From assembly GCA_029851415.1 (NCBI GenBank), contig CM056744.1, positions 9,617,268 through 9,681,267 of the forward strand: a stretch of DNA of 64,000 nt, written 5' to 3'. The DNA is from Eretmocerus hayati (Eukaryota; Arthropoda; Insecta; Hymenoptera; Aphelinidae). The notes beneath the pieces are model-generated. The model ran no database searches. It was not told the DNA's origin and saw only the letters and a program-made list of their open reading frames with translations. Made by a program: the position numbers and the translations under genes. This document shows, in pieces, positions 12,111-24,000 of this stretch (position 1 is its first letter; every line of letters starts with the position of its first letter).

Positions 12111-15100
12111 TGTTGATAAGTTTACTGGGATATTCACACAATTGAATTTTTAGTTTCATAGACAAACAATTGAATTGATCATTATGACATGCACTGAAAT
12201 GAGATGACAAACTATCTCTGAATCAGGAACAGTAAACGTAAGTCAAAATGGCAATTGGGGTATGGAAGAACCTCAGAAAAATGGTGATACCTTCTATTTT
12301 TCCAGATTACAAAGAAGCTTTGTAGTTAAATATCCAACATTTTGAGTTATCCTCTATAGGTATTTCACTCATTCTTTCGTTTCTCACCTTCTTTGATTCG
12401 GCAAAATATTCCCTAACTCTCAACCTCGATTCTCATAGCAAAGGATTTTATTCAAACATCGATAATTCTTCACCCCGTATTAATATCTCTTGATGAGGTG
12501 CTAAATACACGACCTTCACAAACCATTTTCATCTATGAGAGCACATTAACACTGAATATAGGAGTCTTTGACAGAGACTTTGGCGGTACATATAATAATC
12601 ACTCAAATTTACAAAAATGGTCGAATTGAAAGAAATTCCACAAAATTAAAAACAGGGCCGTTACAAAATTCAATAGATCACGAAGTAGCTTCAATTGCCC
12701 ACTCAAAGTTTCAGTTGAAGAATATTCCATGTCATGGTTCAGAAGCAAGTCTCTCAAATTTACTTCAATTATCCTCTTCTCACTCTGCACTCTGTGAAAA
12801 AAAAGCTCTAAAGAAGCCTTAAACGATCTCTAACGAACCTCACACCTGACTTCTACCACAATATTTCCACAATATTTCCTATCCTGAACCTCTAATTTCA
12901 CTTTACTCTCAACTAGACTTCTGAAAAATATCCTCCCAACAGATCTCAAAATTCCTCAGTCTTCATAATTTTCCAACGATATTGCACACAGGCATAGGAA
13001 ATACTCGCACTGTGAAAGTACCTTAGTGCTCATAATACACCTCTAAACGATTTCGCTCTTCTCTTGCGCGCATGAAAATGAGGCTACTTTACTCCTCAAG
13101 AAGTCCTCATAACCAAGTGTCTCACCTATAAAACGATGGTTGAAGCATATATCCATTCGGAACTTTTCAAAAGGTATGAAACTCGGATAGACACTTATTG
13201 AGTAAAAGTAGCAGCCGCAGCTTGCAGCAGGTCTTGAAATCTTTTAGAACTGTTTAGCATAATAATCTTGTAAAACCCTTCGCGGAAATAATTCGACTGC
13301 TTTTAGTGATACCTAATGAGTCTTGAGGTCCTGGATCGTTCGTGAAGAATTTTAACCAAGTTATATGAGTATGAGCAAAAATTATACATCTATATGTGTG
13401 TGTAAATGTACAGAGAAGTAATGCAACATTGCAAGCCGAAGTAAGCTTCCCTCGTTACGCTGCATAAGATTCACGCGTATACAAGTGATCTCGGACGTGA
13501 TTTACGTTGGTTTGTTAATGTAGGAAGTGTGCATGGACTCTCTGCTCTCTGATGGTTTTGAACATCAGGGTGTGGACTGCATCAAGGATACGGAATTGTA
13601 AGAGCAAGCTAAAGGGTGTACACTGATTCTTCTACTGTCGTAACTGTATTTTCCATAGTACAAGTTCAACTGTGAAAGGATATAGAAATGTATGAGGTGT
13701 AAGAGGAGCAATTTTTTGTAAGTGCACGTGTCTTTTGCAATATAGCCTTTCATGCCGGTCGAATAGAAATAATAGTTAGACGATTGAATTTATGGATGAT
13801 ATCTTGGAGTGAAAGGATTATTGGAATTAGTTAAGAATTCAGTACACGTGACAAATTTTTCAGACATTTTCATCTTAATCGAGAGACAACAATTATACAA
13901 CTGATGAATGCAGAGCGAACCAATATTATTTTGCTGCACCACTGTCAAGAAAAAATTCATCGATGATCAAAAATATTCTTATGGCTATGAATTAGAAAAT
14001 CTGAATCATCTGCTATAGCAGTGCCCAAGTATGACAGGCAGATGATCATTCTTTTTAAAGACGTGAGGTAGTTTAATACGTGCAAATTTTTGCTAGCAAA
14101 TCCTACTTTTTGGATAAGACGAATGGTTGTGAAAATCTTGGAAAATTGTGACTTGAAAACATGAGATATGTGACATTTATTATACGATAATTCATGTAAA
14201 GCTGAATAGTTTTGCTAAAGGGCTTGCATATAGCCTCGGAAAAAAAATTTTTTCGAGACATTCTTGCATTTGCGTTTTTCACTCTTTGGATCTTTGATAC
14301 GATGTTCATGGAATACTTCTTTGAGAATTCCATATGAGCGTTTAGTATTTGGGTCATCACAAAAAAAAAACATGAACAATATTTTGATGCAGTTTAGGCT
14401 TTTCATTTAGGGGGCGTTCACAAGTTACGCCAAACACAGAACTAACTAATTTTCGAAAAATGGCTCGCCCTCGATTCTAATTTTTCTGAAATCTCATCAC
14501 ACGTTAACCACTTTGGGTAAGTCATTCTTATTCTGATTTGAAAATCACATTTGTATCAAATTAAGGCATAGTATATTACATGATTGCCCATGAAAGACAT
14601 TGTCCATAATTAGAAGCAAACGATTGAGAATGATTCCATCAAAGAAATAAAAAAATCTTCGGCTAGACGTATCCGTTGTCTTGTCAGTATTTCGACATCC
14701 CTCAAACTATGATACAACGGAAAAAATCATGCTATAAGCCATGAAGACGCGAGTACCTCGCTCGTGTCTCGAAAAGCTTCATAGCCACCCTATACCAACC
14801 ATATGTGTGGCATATAGTACACGGTAGATCTAATACTTGCGAATCCTGGGGGTTTAAAAGAAATCACAGACCTGAGCATTCGATAAGGGGGCAGGCATAA
14901 GAATCTAAAGAAGGAAGGCTGAGCATAAAAATATGTATATATATAGGTGTATTCAAAACGAGGGGTATAAGAAAGCTTGGGGCTTTTAACCGCAGTTCAC
15001 CCTCTTGGGCGTGCGCCCGCCACCAACCCAACAACTCACACACACATAGATACATACACTTACATGAGAAATACATAAGATTTCAAATCACCACCCCACC

Positions 15101-15738
15101 AGCAAACATACATGTATGTATGTATTAGGAGGGTTTCGAAGAGATGAGTGAACTTCTACCCCGGCGACCGTTATGCGACACGTTGGCCGTTTTCTTTTTC
15201 TCGGATTAGGTGTGTACTCTATATATTCTCTTATAGCTATATCGTCAGCCACCCCAAAGTCTTGTTCTTCGTCATCAACCACCTTTTGCTTATGGATACG
15301 AGAATGCAGGAGACGTTACGAAATTTGTATGTGTGTACAGAGTTGCAGAACCGTTGCAAGATGATGATGGGGATCAGAGTTTGTTTGGCCACTTTTGTTT
15401 GAGCCTTGGTGAGCAGGCAAGCAGGTGATATGCGTATATGAGTGATTTTTGGGCGGTAGATGGAAAGAAGCTGTAGTTTGAAGTATGAAATGGTATCGTG
15501 AGTACTAAAATATTTAAAATTAAGCTAGGGAATTAAGTATTAGATAGAAGTATCTGCGCTGGAGTGAGAATGAAAAAAAAAATTGAGGGAGTTGAGAAAA
15601 AAAATTATAAGCGTAGAATTTACTTGTCAAATCCATCCAAAATTTTTGTAAGAATAACGACAATGTTTAATCCATGGTGGAAAAGATATATATGGTGTGC
15701 TCCCGCGCAGCGTGAGCACCTCAGCCTATCGCATTTCT
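12111..15738. other. Non-coding stretch, no recognised gene
   Basis: Nothing supported. At 14408 a GGGGGCGTTCACAAG string resembles the end of the element at 51186-51965, but no partner end was found. Confidence 0.45.
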
Positions 15739-15747
15739 GTCTCAGTT

Positions 15748-15923
15748 AAGGTCCCTAGAACGAGGTCGAGACACGGTGTTTTCCGTCCGCCATGTTTTGC
15801 TCAACTCCCGTGTTATTTACTATACCTATTATATCGAAGGAGTCAAAATATAGGTATAGTAAATAACACGCGCTGTGCAAAGTATGGCGGACCATATGTC
15901 TCGACCCCCTTCTAGGGACCCTA
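15748..15923. mobile_element. 176-bp palindromic element with a 9-bp target duplication
   Basis: The ends AAGGTCCCTAGAA and TTCTAGGGACCCTA are inverted copies. The element folds almost end to end, with an inner palindrome around TGTTATTTACTATACCTA. GTCTCAGTT flanks both sides (15739-15747 and 15924-15932). A 9-bp duplication is typical of Mutator-like elements, which is the inferred class. It has no coding capacity. Confidence 0.8.
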
Positions 15924-15932
15924 GTCTCAGTT

Positions 15933-16878
15933 CTCGGCCATATTGCCTTAATAGCCAATGAGAGTGTCGAAGCCCCGGAAGCAAATTTGAACGTTTGAAA
16001 ACAGAGGTAGCCTAAAGTAACGCGTTTTGCGCGTTTCAGAATTTTTGTTGAGAATGGAATTTGCTGAAGAGACTCATTAGAATACCTTCTGCAGCAGAGA
16101 AAGTCAAAAACTCACTTCACTTCTGCAGTAGGTTTAAGGGTTGAGACAGCTCCCGGTGATAGTACCATTTTTGGTGAATCATAGAATAGCTCTGATTGTT
16201 TGCTGATCAGCGAGGGCTCAAAATGGACTGAGCATATACGTACTGTTGGACAAAAAAATTACAGAGGCACGAGACTACCGGTTAGAATCTCAAGAGAGCT
16301 ATAATGAATTCGTAGAATGAATATACATATAAGATGAGATGGATTCATATATATTTATAGACATATAAAGAAAGCTATGATGAATTTATAAAATGAATTT
16401 TTAGAAATATTTTGAGCAAACTTACTGTCTGAAAGTTTGTTTACATCCCGACCGCAGAAATGAGACCACTACTAAACCACTGCTGGTTGATGCTTGGGTT
16501 TCCGAAAAAAAGTATTTTGTCCTTATCAACACTACCACTCCGATTATGGCATAGAAGGACGGAGCAACACGGCATTTTTTTAGTGAATAATGAATGAAAA
16601 AGTGGATAAGCAACGTGATGTGGCGGAGCGGCAGCGGCTCGAACGGCAGAACCGTTGCAGCGAGAGCAGTCGTCTGCTTCATTCGAATACGCAAGATGGC
16701 TGCCGATGGGATTTGCGCAGTACTGCGCAGAGAAAGACGAAAGCTCGTCCTCGACTTGAACACACCATACTTATCTCTTTTCGACCATGGTTCAATCATT
16801 CTCCGTGTTTTCATGCAAAGTCGTTGGAAATGTTGACGTGATGGGGGTCGTTGGTCATATGTTAACGTCGGTATAGTA
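15933..16878. other. Non-coding, with a GC-richer patch of possible promoter character
   Basis: Around 16610-16740 base composition rises and the patch contains CAAGATGGCTGCC, which resembles the YY1/Pho core often found near start sites. Overlapping reading frames run in both directions, but none has splice or codon support. A promoter or first exon is possible but unproven. Confidence 0.2.
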
Positions 16879-16992
16879 GACTCGGGAAGAAGGTGAACTG
16901 TATTGCATTGGGATCTACTGCCTCTCTCGCACTCATAGATTATAGTGCCCTAACCTATGAGCGAGCTGCAGCTCACCTTCCTCCCGAGTGTA
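16879..16992. mobile_element. 115-bp inverted-repeat element (CTCGGG ends)
   Basis: The ends read ACTCGGGAAGAAGGTGAACT and AGCTCACCTTCCTCCCGAGT, inverted with two differences. The interior contains GGTTAGGGCACTATAATCTA in reverse. The split copy at 51102-52024 shares the same order of blocks, which shows it is a family. Confidence 0.7.
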
Positions 16993-19012
16993 TATGTTAG
17001 GCCATTAAAACTTTACTGAACTTTGAGGTTAGATTTGCCAGGCTTTGATCCAGTAACAGTATTGAGAGCCACTTGGAACGGTTTGAGTCTTGATCTTTAC
17101 AATGTTCAAATTCTACTAATCCAATCGGCTGAAGACAATACACGTAATCTCATCTCACCCCTACCTATTTGAGTTATTAGAATCAGTCTCGTCGCATCTT
17201 CATATCCAGACTGTACAGAGTAAACTTTGATTGATACTCGCAATACTAATAAGGGAGCAAACAGAAGGTAGTAGAGCAGACTAAAAAACAAGAAAAACAT
17301 TCAAACATCTCTCCAAAATCAAAAAGGCTGATCCACCATGTATGATTCATGCTATAACCTCAATTTCAAAAGAAGAAAAAAAAATCATATAACGCCTCCA
17401 TCAACTACCTAAAATACTAAACCAGCACTCTCTTGGCGTGTGCATCATTCCCAAAAAAAACCTCCTACCGTATCAAAACACCCGAAAAATATCTACCGTT
17501 TTCGACACCATAAATTAAGACAAGACCAAATTTTAGGGTTCGCTCCGGAGTCAAATCGATCGAGCGGTCAAAACAATCACGCATCGTAATCGTCGAAGAT
17601 CCACCTCTTCTAAACTCTCCATGCATATATATATACTTAGTGGCCAGGCATCAGATTACGAAGATCATCAACTCTTCTAAAATTCAAGATCAAAAAACGT
17701 GCCTATCTATAAAAGCAGAAGACGCAAAATGGTCAGTATGCGCGCGCAGTATTAAACGATTTAGCTCACTTCGCGTGTGTGCGCGACGCAAAAGCGCGGC
17801 ATTATATCGGCAGCAGACACATATCAGCTTCTGCTGCAGCATCAAGACTCCCTTTTATTCGCAATCTTGGGGTCTAAGTGCTACTTGCGCGTGCAGGATT
17901 ATACGAGAGAGTATTATACACGATGTGAGAGGGAGAGCTCGTAATTTTTGAGCACTTTGGATAGCTACATTGTAATTGACGCTGGTGTGCGTGCGGCCTA
18001 AGTCCTCAAATGCACATATACCAGCTACTGTTCTCCCTTTTGACTACCCGTTTTTATTTTTGCTTCTGTTGCAACTGTTGCTGGAACTATTGCTGCTACT
18101 GCTACCATTATAATTCTGTTGGAATCATGAGAAATGACATGCGACACGGTAATGCAAGGTTTACGAAGATTATACCTGATTTTTTTTAGGTTATGTTCTG
18201 CAAAGTTTGTGCAGAATGGCTGGAGCTGCTGTATATTTCTGGGATGTATCATGCGAAGGTTATTGATTGGTCTTTTTTGAAGAATGCACGTGGCACCTGA
18301 GATTCTTGGTATCATAGGTGACTCTTGCTTTGGGTATATAAGTGTTCTTTCAGTACAGAAGTTGTAGAAGTATTGTGATACATCTCGGTGCAGTGAGCTT
18401 AGATGATAAAGGAATAAGAGGTATGAGTAATTCGTGAATAAGGATATGACCTGATAAGCCAATGATAAGCTGAGAATTGGTTGTGTTCAATTGAATTTTA
18501 ATATCAATGATGAATTTGTCGAAGAAATCTCGTGGAGAGAGGCTATATATCTGTCAACCTACAATCTTTTGGGCTCTGTGGCGGTATTGAGCTAATGAGA
18601 GTATTCACGATTACAAGTGTTGGTCATTTGATAGCCATTCCTAAACCTTCATAAAGCCTGTGACAAAGTTGAGAGGTTATGAATTCAGCTATATCCTGGC
18701 TAAAATTGTTTGTATTCTCAAATATTCTCACAAGAATACCCGAATGATTATCTCAGCTATCACCGTCAACTGGGGCAACTTTGAATAGCACAGGCAACGC
18801 TGAATTACCCGAGTGAAATTTTTTACATCTTTGCAGTTTCCAGGTTGCTTCGCGCTCCTACTGCCATGTTTACTAACTTACTAGTGGCATGCGTGGACAA
18901 TATAGTCTTGCACCGGCGTGGAAGCCCCAAGTTGTTTGCTCGTTCTTAAATAATTTTTCTGAAAGAAGAGGTTTTGGGACGAAAAAATTACTACAAACAA
19001 TCGGTCACACTT
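16993..19012. other. Non-coding stretch, no recognised gene
   Basis: A minus-strand frame of 145 codons (18025-18462) and several short plus-strand frames occur, without features that lift them above chance in AT-rich DNA. Confidence 0.4.
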
Positions 19013-19994
19013 CTGCCGTCCAATGTAAGAAACACAGTATGTCACTTTTTGGCCCAAATGAGATAAAAATATGGGCGTGTAGGTTTTTTTGAGCCCGATC
19101 CGATGGTGCTAGTTGGATCTTCCTATCTCGATTTCTCGCTGAGATAAAAAATAAAACAGTATGTCACTTAATCAAAATCTCGAGTAATACTTGTTAAGAA
19201 GACAGTATAGCACGCAATACTCATCAAGAAAACAGTATAGCACTACTTACTGTGTTCTTGGCGAGGATGAGGTGGCAGCAAATTCGCATCAATCCTCACA
19301 ATGACCGTATGGCATGGGCTGCGGAGACATACGGTTTTCTTGCCGAGTATTCCGTGCAAAAATACCTGCGCATGTAGGAAATTTAACAGTATAGCGCTCA
19401 TTTCAGCATTCAATAATCGAACGAGCAAAATGTGAGTATGAATATTATGCAGATATAATTTTTTTTAAAAAAATGCACGCCTGTTTTCATGCATAAGCGG
19501 GCATAGCTTATCAACTATTTCGGTTCTGTGATCCGGGTCTACCCCTTGCATCACACTTCTTGGCAAAACTTTGGGAATTTCTCTCATGAATTTCACTTTC
19601 AGAAACATTGTGATGGCAAATTCGTCAGCAAATACACGCGGCTCATCGAACGAAAGCGTGATATACGGTGTTCTTCTTGAGTATTGGTAGGCGCGCGGCG
19701 ACCAGGGATCAACCGTATGTACAGGAGAGTAGACATACTGTGTTCTTGACGAGTATTACTGGTACATACATAAGAAAAATTTCGTGAACCGTATGTCTCT
19801 TATCTCGCAAAATAACCACTATCACTTGATGAAAATTCGATATTCATATTCACCAGCTCATTTCATGCATGTTAGAAAAAAAAAAATTCGAAATATTCCT
19901 ATTTTCAAGGTTTTACGGCAAAAAAAAACACGTTTTGTTGATTATCTCAGCTTCGACTTTTGTGACATACTGTGTTTCTTACATTGGACGGCAG
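19013..19994. mobile_element. Inverted-repeat structure with repeated ACAGTAT motifs
   Basis: A perfect 33-bp inverted repeat (19013-19045 and 19962-19994, starting CTGCCGTCCAATGTAAGAAA) bounds about 0.98 kb. Inside, ACAGTATGTCACTT or ACAGTATAGCAC-like strings recur near 19032, 19156, 19202, 19232 and 19386, with inverted versions near 19733 and 19962. A related fragment lies near 48600-48690. The inverted ends and internal inverted units suggest a foldback-like element, possibly extending beyond the 33-bp arms. Confidence 0.6.
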
Positions 19995-20478
19995 ATTTGG
20001 GTACTTCCTTATTCCACTGTCGTAGCGCTAGATTTCTTTTACCCATGTCTATTTCTTGAAGTTTGAATTGTTGCTTTAATGTATTTGCTCCCTGACTCAA
20101 TTTTTTTAGGGTAGATCAAGCTTTTTTTCTGTACCGAAGTTATAATAGAACATCACGATTGAACTTATTCAGGAAGCACTCAATGAGGTTTGAAAATATC
20201 TTTTCCGTGAGATGCATATTGGCTAAGGACACAGCTATTATTAAAGGCTCCTTAGTCTTTAACGATAGCTGATGTGGTGCACTTGGAAGTCGTTCATGAT
20301 GGGTGATACAGGTGATACTAGAAGCATGGTGTATCGAATTCCCAGTTTGAGATTAGTTGCAGAACAGTTAAGCAACCCACGATCGAGGGTTTTCACATTT
20401 CACTTTCACTGTTCCGAAGTGAGTCCATAACACGATACCTTAGTTTGCGATAGATTAAACATCACCCGATGTAGCTGA

Positions 20479-20576
20479 GACGCAGTGCGTCCTTAGCTCG
20501 GACCTTGGTATCTTCGAATACCAAGGTCCGAGCTAGGGAGGGTAGAGAAGACCTTCTTCTTCTCTACCCTCCCTAG
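20479..20576. repeat. Three adjacent perfect hairpins at a duplication edge
   Basis: GACGCAGTGCGTC is followed by a 17-bp-arm hairpin (20495-20511 with 20518-20534) and a 19-bp-arm hairpin (20533-20551 with 20558-20576, starting CTAGGGAGGGTAGAG). The last two overlap by two bases. They stop exactly where the duplicated block shared with 36806 onward begins. No hairpin is present at that edge in the second copy. Confidence 0.85.
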
Positions 20577-20886
20577 TCCGAGCGCTGGAGTGAGCAGACC
20601 TTATTCATATGTCCAAGTTGTGCACTGTGTATCAAAGAGTTGTAATACACTAGTACCATGATTTTTTGGCACATCGTGTGCAAAAGTGTTTTTTTTCCAC
20701 TCTGGATCGCTATTTTCAACCACAATGGGCCAAAGAATAGCATGAATGCAATACGCAGCTGCAATATCTGAACTTATTGTATTCTCATCATTGTAACTTC
20801 ACTTAGCTCGGACCGGGAAAATTCACTCTGCCGCGAAATCCATCCTTCGCACATTTCTATCATAACCTTATATCATGTTCTTGCAG

Positions 20887-20959
20887 GGCCTTTACCCCAC
20901 GTGGAGAATTCGAAAAGTATTTAGGTCAGAGATCGATCGATGGGTTCTCGAAGCACTGA
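20887..20959 (+). pseudogene. Orphan last exon of a sister gene copy
   Basis: A good acceptor (TATCATGTTCTTGCAG) precedes a 73-bp segment with 23 whole codons, ending KYLGQRSIDGFSKH before TGA, then AATAAA at 21051. It pairs with the last exon at 37113-37188, whose protein ends KYLSHGSINEFLKHW; here the final TGG codon is TGA, one residue early. Its first base completes a split codon, as in the sister copy. No matching upstream exons were found within the window, so this is either the end of a gene whose other exons have diverged or been lost, or a detached relic. The frame is otherwise intact despite many amino-acid changes. Confidence 0.55.
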
Positions 20960-21050
20960 TGAAATGACACGCACGGTTTTTCTTTGGAGGAAGCTGAACA
21001 ACGCTATGGGATTATTGTAAGGGTCTCACATGGTTTCATGTATATTTTCC

Positions 21051-21056
21051 AATAAA
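21051..21056 (+). promoter_or_regulatory. Polyadenylation signal of the sister copy
   Basis: AATAAA lies about 90 bp after the stop codon, and both it and its surroundings are kept in the second copy at 37279. Confidence 0.55.
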
Positions 21057-21105
21057 ACATCAACAGTTTCAGTTGTATCAATTTCAGTCAAGTAATTAAT
21101 TCATA

Positions 21106-21931
21106 TAAGGTAAGTGTACCCAACTTGCCTCCATTAAGCCATTTTCTTAATAACTTTGGCCCATCTCCATATTTTCCAACGTACCTTAGCTCATTTTAAA
21201 GCTTGTCTCAAGACCTTTTACGTCCAATTTGGATATAGTGGAGCCGAGCTGTTTGAATTCTCCCAAAAGGTGATTTTTGAGGGTTCACAAAAGTGTGTAC
21301 CCAACTTGCCCCCATCATTTAAAACAATGTAAATCGGCGATGAAGTGAATAAAATCGCTTTGATCCGTTTTGATCACCGTGCAGCGACATTTGTAGCTTT
21401 GAGCTGGCCCAAGACATCGTTTCCGACCCATTTTGACGTGATAAACACGTTCTGAGTGGTAGAAAAAAGCCATACTGCACGCTTTTCCGAGATAACCATA
21501 TGGGGGCATGTTGGGTACACTCCGATGTCGGCCTTCTTGTTTTACAAATCGTTTCCGTGTTTTGCACATAAAATCGCTCCAAATCAGAGTTCTGCAACCC
21601 TGAAGAGCGGATTTTGAAGATCTTGAGACAAGGAATCGAATGCGCTAAGGTACGTCAAGATTGGTCGAATAAAAATAAATTGGCACCGGTTTTAGTGAAC
21701 GCGATTTCCTCGGTGATTTCTTAGCCGTGCAAACACGAAAAATGGAAAACTCACTTTATATTTTCCGGAGAACGCAGAAATGATCCAGGGTCGATGAAAA
21801 CTACGTATTTTCTCATATTTTAACATAACAAACGTAAAAAAAAATTGCGGGAAGGTCAACGAGCGCCCATTCCTGAGATCGGCATATGGGGGCAAGTTGG
21901 GTACAGAGGCAAGTTGGGTACACTCACCTTA
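21106..21931 (-). mobile_element. TAAGGTAAGTG-end element, copy 1
   Basis: The ends TAAGGTAAGTGTACCCAACT and its inverse bound 826 bp. Orientation is opposite to the copies at 28848, 54225 and 56084, as judged from the side carrying the GCATATGGGGGCAAGTTGGG block. Internal strings such as AGCTCATTTTAAAGCTTGTC recur as inverted or direct subrepeats. The element sits inside a duplicated block whose other copy has no insertion here. Long frames within it are not conserved as proteins. Confidence 0.85.
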
Positions 21932-21942
21932 TTATCTATAGC

Positions 21943-22738
21943 TAAGGTAACTGTGCCTAATTTGCCCCCATTCCCTAATTTGCCCCCATTCAAGTTCTCA
22001 AATGTATGCACCCGCAGACCCTGCCACGTATTTTTTTCATGTTTGTTACGTTAAAATATGAGGAAATAAACGTTTCGGAACAATCCTAGATGACCCGCGC
22101 ATTTCTGACAACAAAAAAGTGGTTTTCGGTACTTTCGACTTCTTTTTTGTTAGTCACTAAAAGCTATGCCAAACAAAATTGGTGTGATCAATTCCAACGT
22201 ACTTTAATTCATTTTCTTTATCTTCGCCCCAACTTTAGAATGCTTTTTGCAGAATTGCAAAATTCGATTTTTAGCCGATTCTACGCCCATATCACTAGAA
22301 AAAGTGCAGTGTTCCTAATTTGCCCCTATAGTCTTTTTCCAAACTCGTTCCTCGCTCCATCAAGATGCATCCATTTACCTCAAAAAGTTCTAAAGGGGAT
22401 AAAAAAAGCTACAAAATGAGCTAAAGTACGTCTTATTTGGAGGTCTGGGAGCCGAGATATCCCGATTATACGAAATCCCCGTATAATCTCATGAAAATAG
22501 GCCTTTTTTCCTGTGGGGGCAAATTAGGAACACACTGTTGAAAACTCGCAAAAAATCTTCTTTCGCAAAAATCAAGATATCTCGGCTCCAATTTGTTGAA
22601 ATTAGACGTACCTTAGCTCATTTTGAAGGTCTTGGAACAAGCTTCAAAATGAGCTAGAGTACGTTGAAAAATATGAAGATGAGTTGAAATGGCGAGCAAA
22701 ACAAAAGTAGTGGGGGCAAATTAGGCACACTTACCTTA
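21943..22738. mobile_element. TAAGGTAACTG-end element, diverged relative
   Basis: The ends TAAGGTAACTGTGCCTAATT and AATTAGGCACACTTACCTTA bound 796 bp. Compared with its neighbour it reads AATTTGCCCCC in place of ACTTGCCCCC, and it shares the internal GAGCTAAAGTACGT strings. It lies 11 bp from copy 1, which suggests repeated insertion into one spot or one composite insertion. Confidence 0.8.
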
Positions 22739-24000
22739 TACTTTTTGGATGGATGTATAATTGAATGCGATGAGTTAATCATTTTTTTTGCCAAAGTTAC
22801 ACCGGATTCTTCGTCTTTCTGCGAGTCTGAATCACCGAGATATCGCTCGCCTCGGTCCACAGTACTTGTCAATATTCCTTGCATTTTAATTCAAATCTCT
22901 TGGAGGAAAAGAACCTCCGAATGTCGGGTACTTTTTCTCCAAGCTCACAGGGATTCCAGAATTCCTCTGACTAGATGCTATTTCGCTCTCGACTTGGAGA
23001 TTTTTTCATTGGTGTTTTCACAGCCTCTAATTTTTTATTTCTATGACTTTTAATCAAATATCGATACTTTTTCTCCAAAGGGAAGAAAAGGTGGAACCCG
23101 CTATATGATCGAATTATCATGAAAGTAATGGTATTGCACAAGACAAACATTTTTGAATTGCGTTGTGCGTGTTGTGGGTGTAATATCCGTCATTGATACC
23201 CACTCCCTGGTGATGAGATCACCAACGTCTCAAACCCACACGTTAAAGGCGGGAAAGTATTTTGTTAGAAACATTTTGAGATCCCTGAGAACTTGGAACA
23301 AAAATAACGTGTAGTTGATAGAGGTTTTTTCCGAGAGATTATTAAGAATGCGGTTTTTGCTAGCTCGTCAGCAGCCTGATGACTCATTAAACGATTTTTT
23401 CATCTTTACGCAACCCGACGATGTTTTGAAATTTCCCTTCTGAGAGCAGATTTTCGTTTCCATCTAGAATTTCGGTTGACCACAGCGATTCAAACTTTGC
23501 TAGGATTCCTACTGGATGTGCTTGTAATTTCCTCGAGAGCATTCTAATATCTATCGCGAGATCGGATAAATTTTACTGATGGTGACTCGAAAAATTAGCT
23601 TATTTTCACTATCTTGCGTTTGAATGAGGAAAGTTGCCTCAAACTGCTGAGGGATGAGATCTTGTGATGGAGCGAAAGTCTTGGAAATGTTTAGAAAATT
23701 ATGAAAAACGTGACGTTTTAATGGCCCTTTCGAAAGTGATGCGATAGAGCGCAGATTATTTTCGTCACCTAAATCGTCATATGAACGACGTTTTCTCATG
23801 TATTTTCAACCGTAGAAACTAGAAACGAGGTCCACTTAGGCCTCAGGGGTCAAGGATCTTTGTGAATCGCGAGATACCGATACTGGCGATAAAACTAAAC
23901 TTTTCCGGAAAACGCCAGAATCCATTCAAATCGCTGTGCTGCTGAAGAGAGCATTCGAATAGACCTCGATCACTCATGGAACTGTTTCCCTACGTATTTT

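Larger units (their letters stand above)
20577..24000 (+). repeat. Duplicated block, first copy (interrupted by two transposons)
   Basis: Sequence from TCCGAGCGCTGGAGTGAGCA to the AATTAATTCA at about 21101, and again from about 22856 to 24000, matches 36806-38560 in the same orientation. The right part is nearly identical; the left part is more diverged. Two transposons (21106-21931 and 21943-22738) lie in the gap and are missing from the other copy. The block carries the last exon, polyadenylation signal and downstream flank of a gene. Confidence 0.85.

Noticed and set aside
18025..18462. 145-codon minus-strand frame
   Set aside because: No motif, paralog or splice support. The C-terminal run rich in A and V comes from a GCT/GCA-like simple repeat.
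23551..23799. 82-codon minus-strand frame, also present at 38042-38290 with few changes
   Set aside because: Conservation equals that of the surrounding duplicated DNA, and the inverted third copy near 38760-39110 does not keep it, so there is no sign of protein-level constraint.
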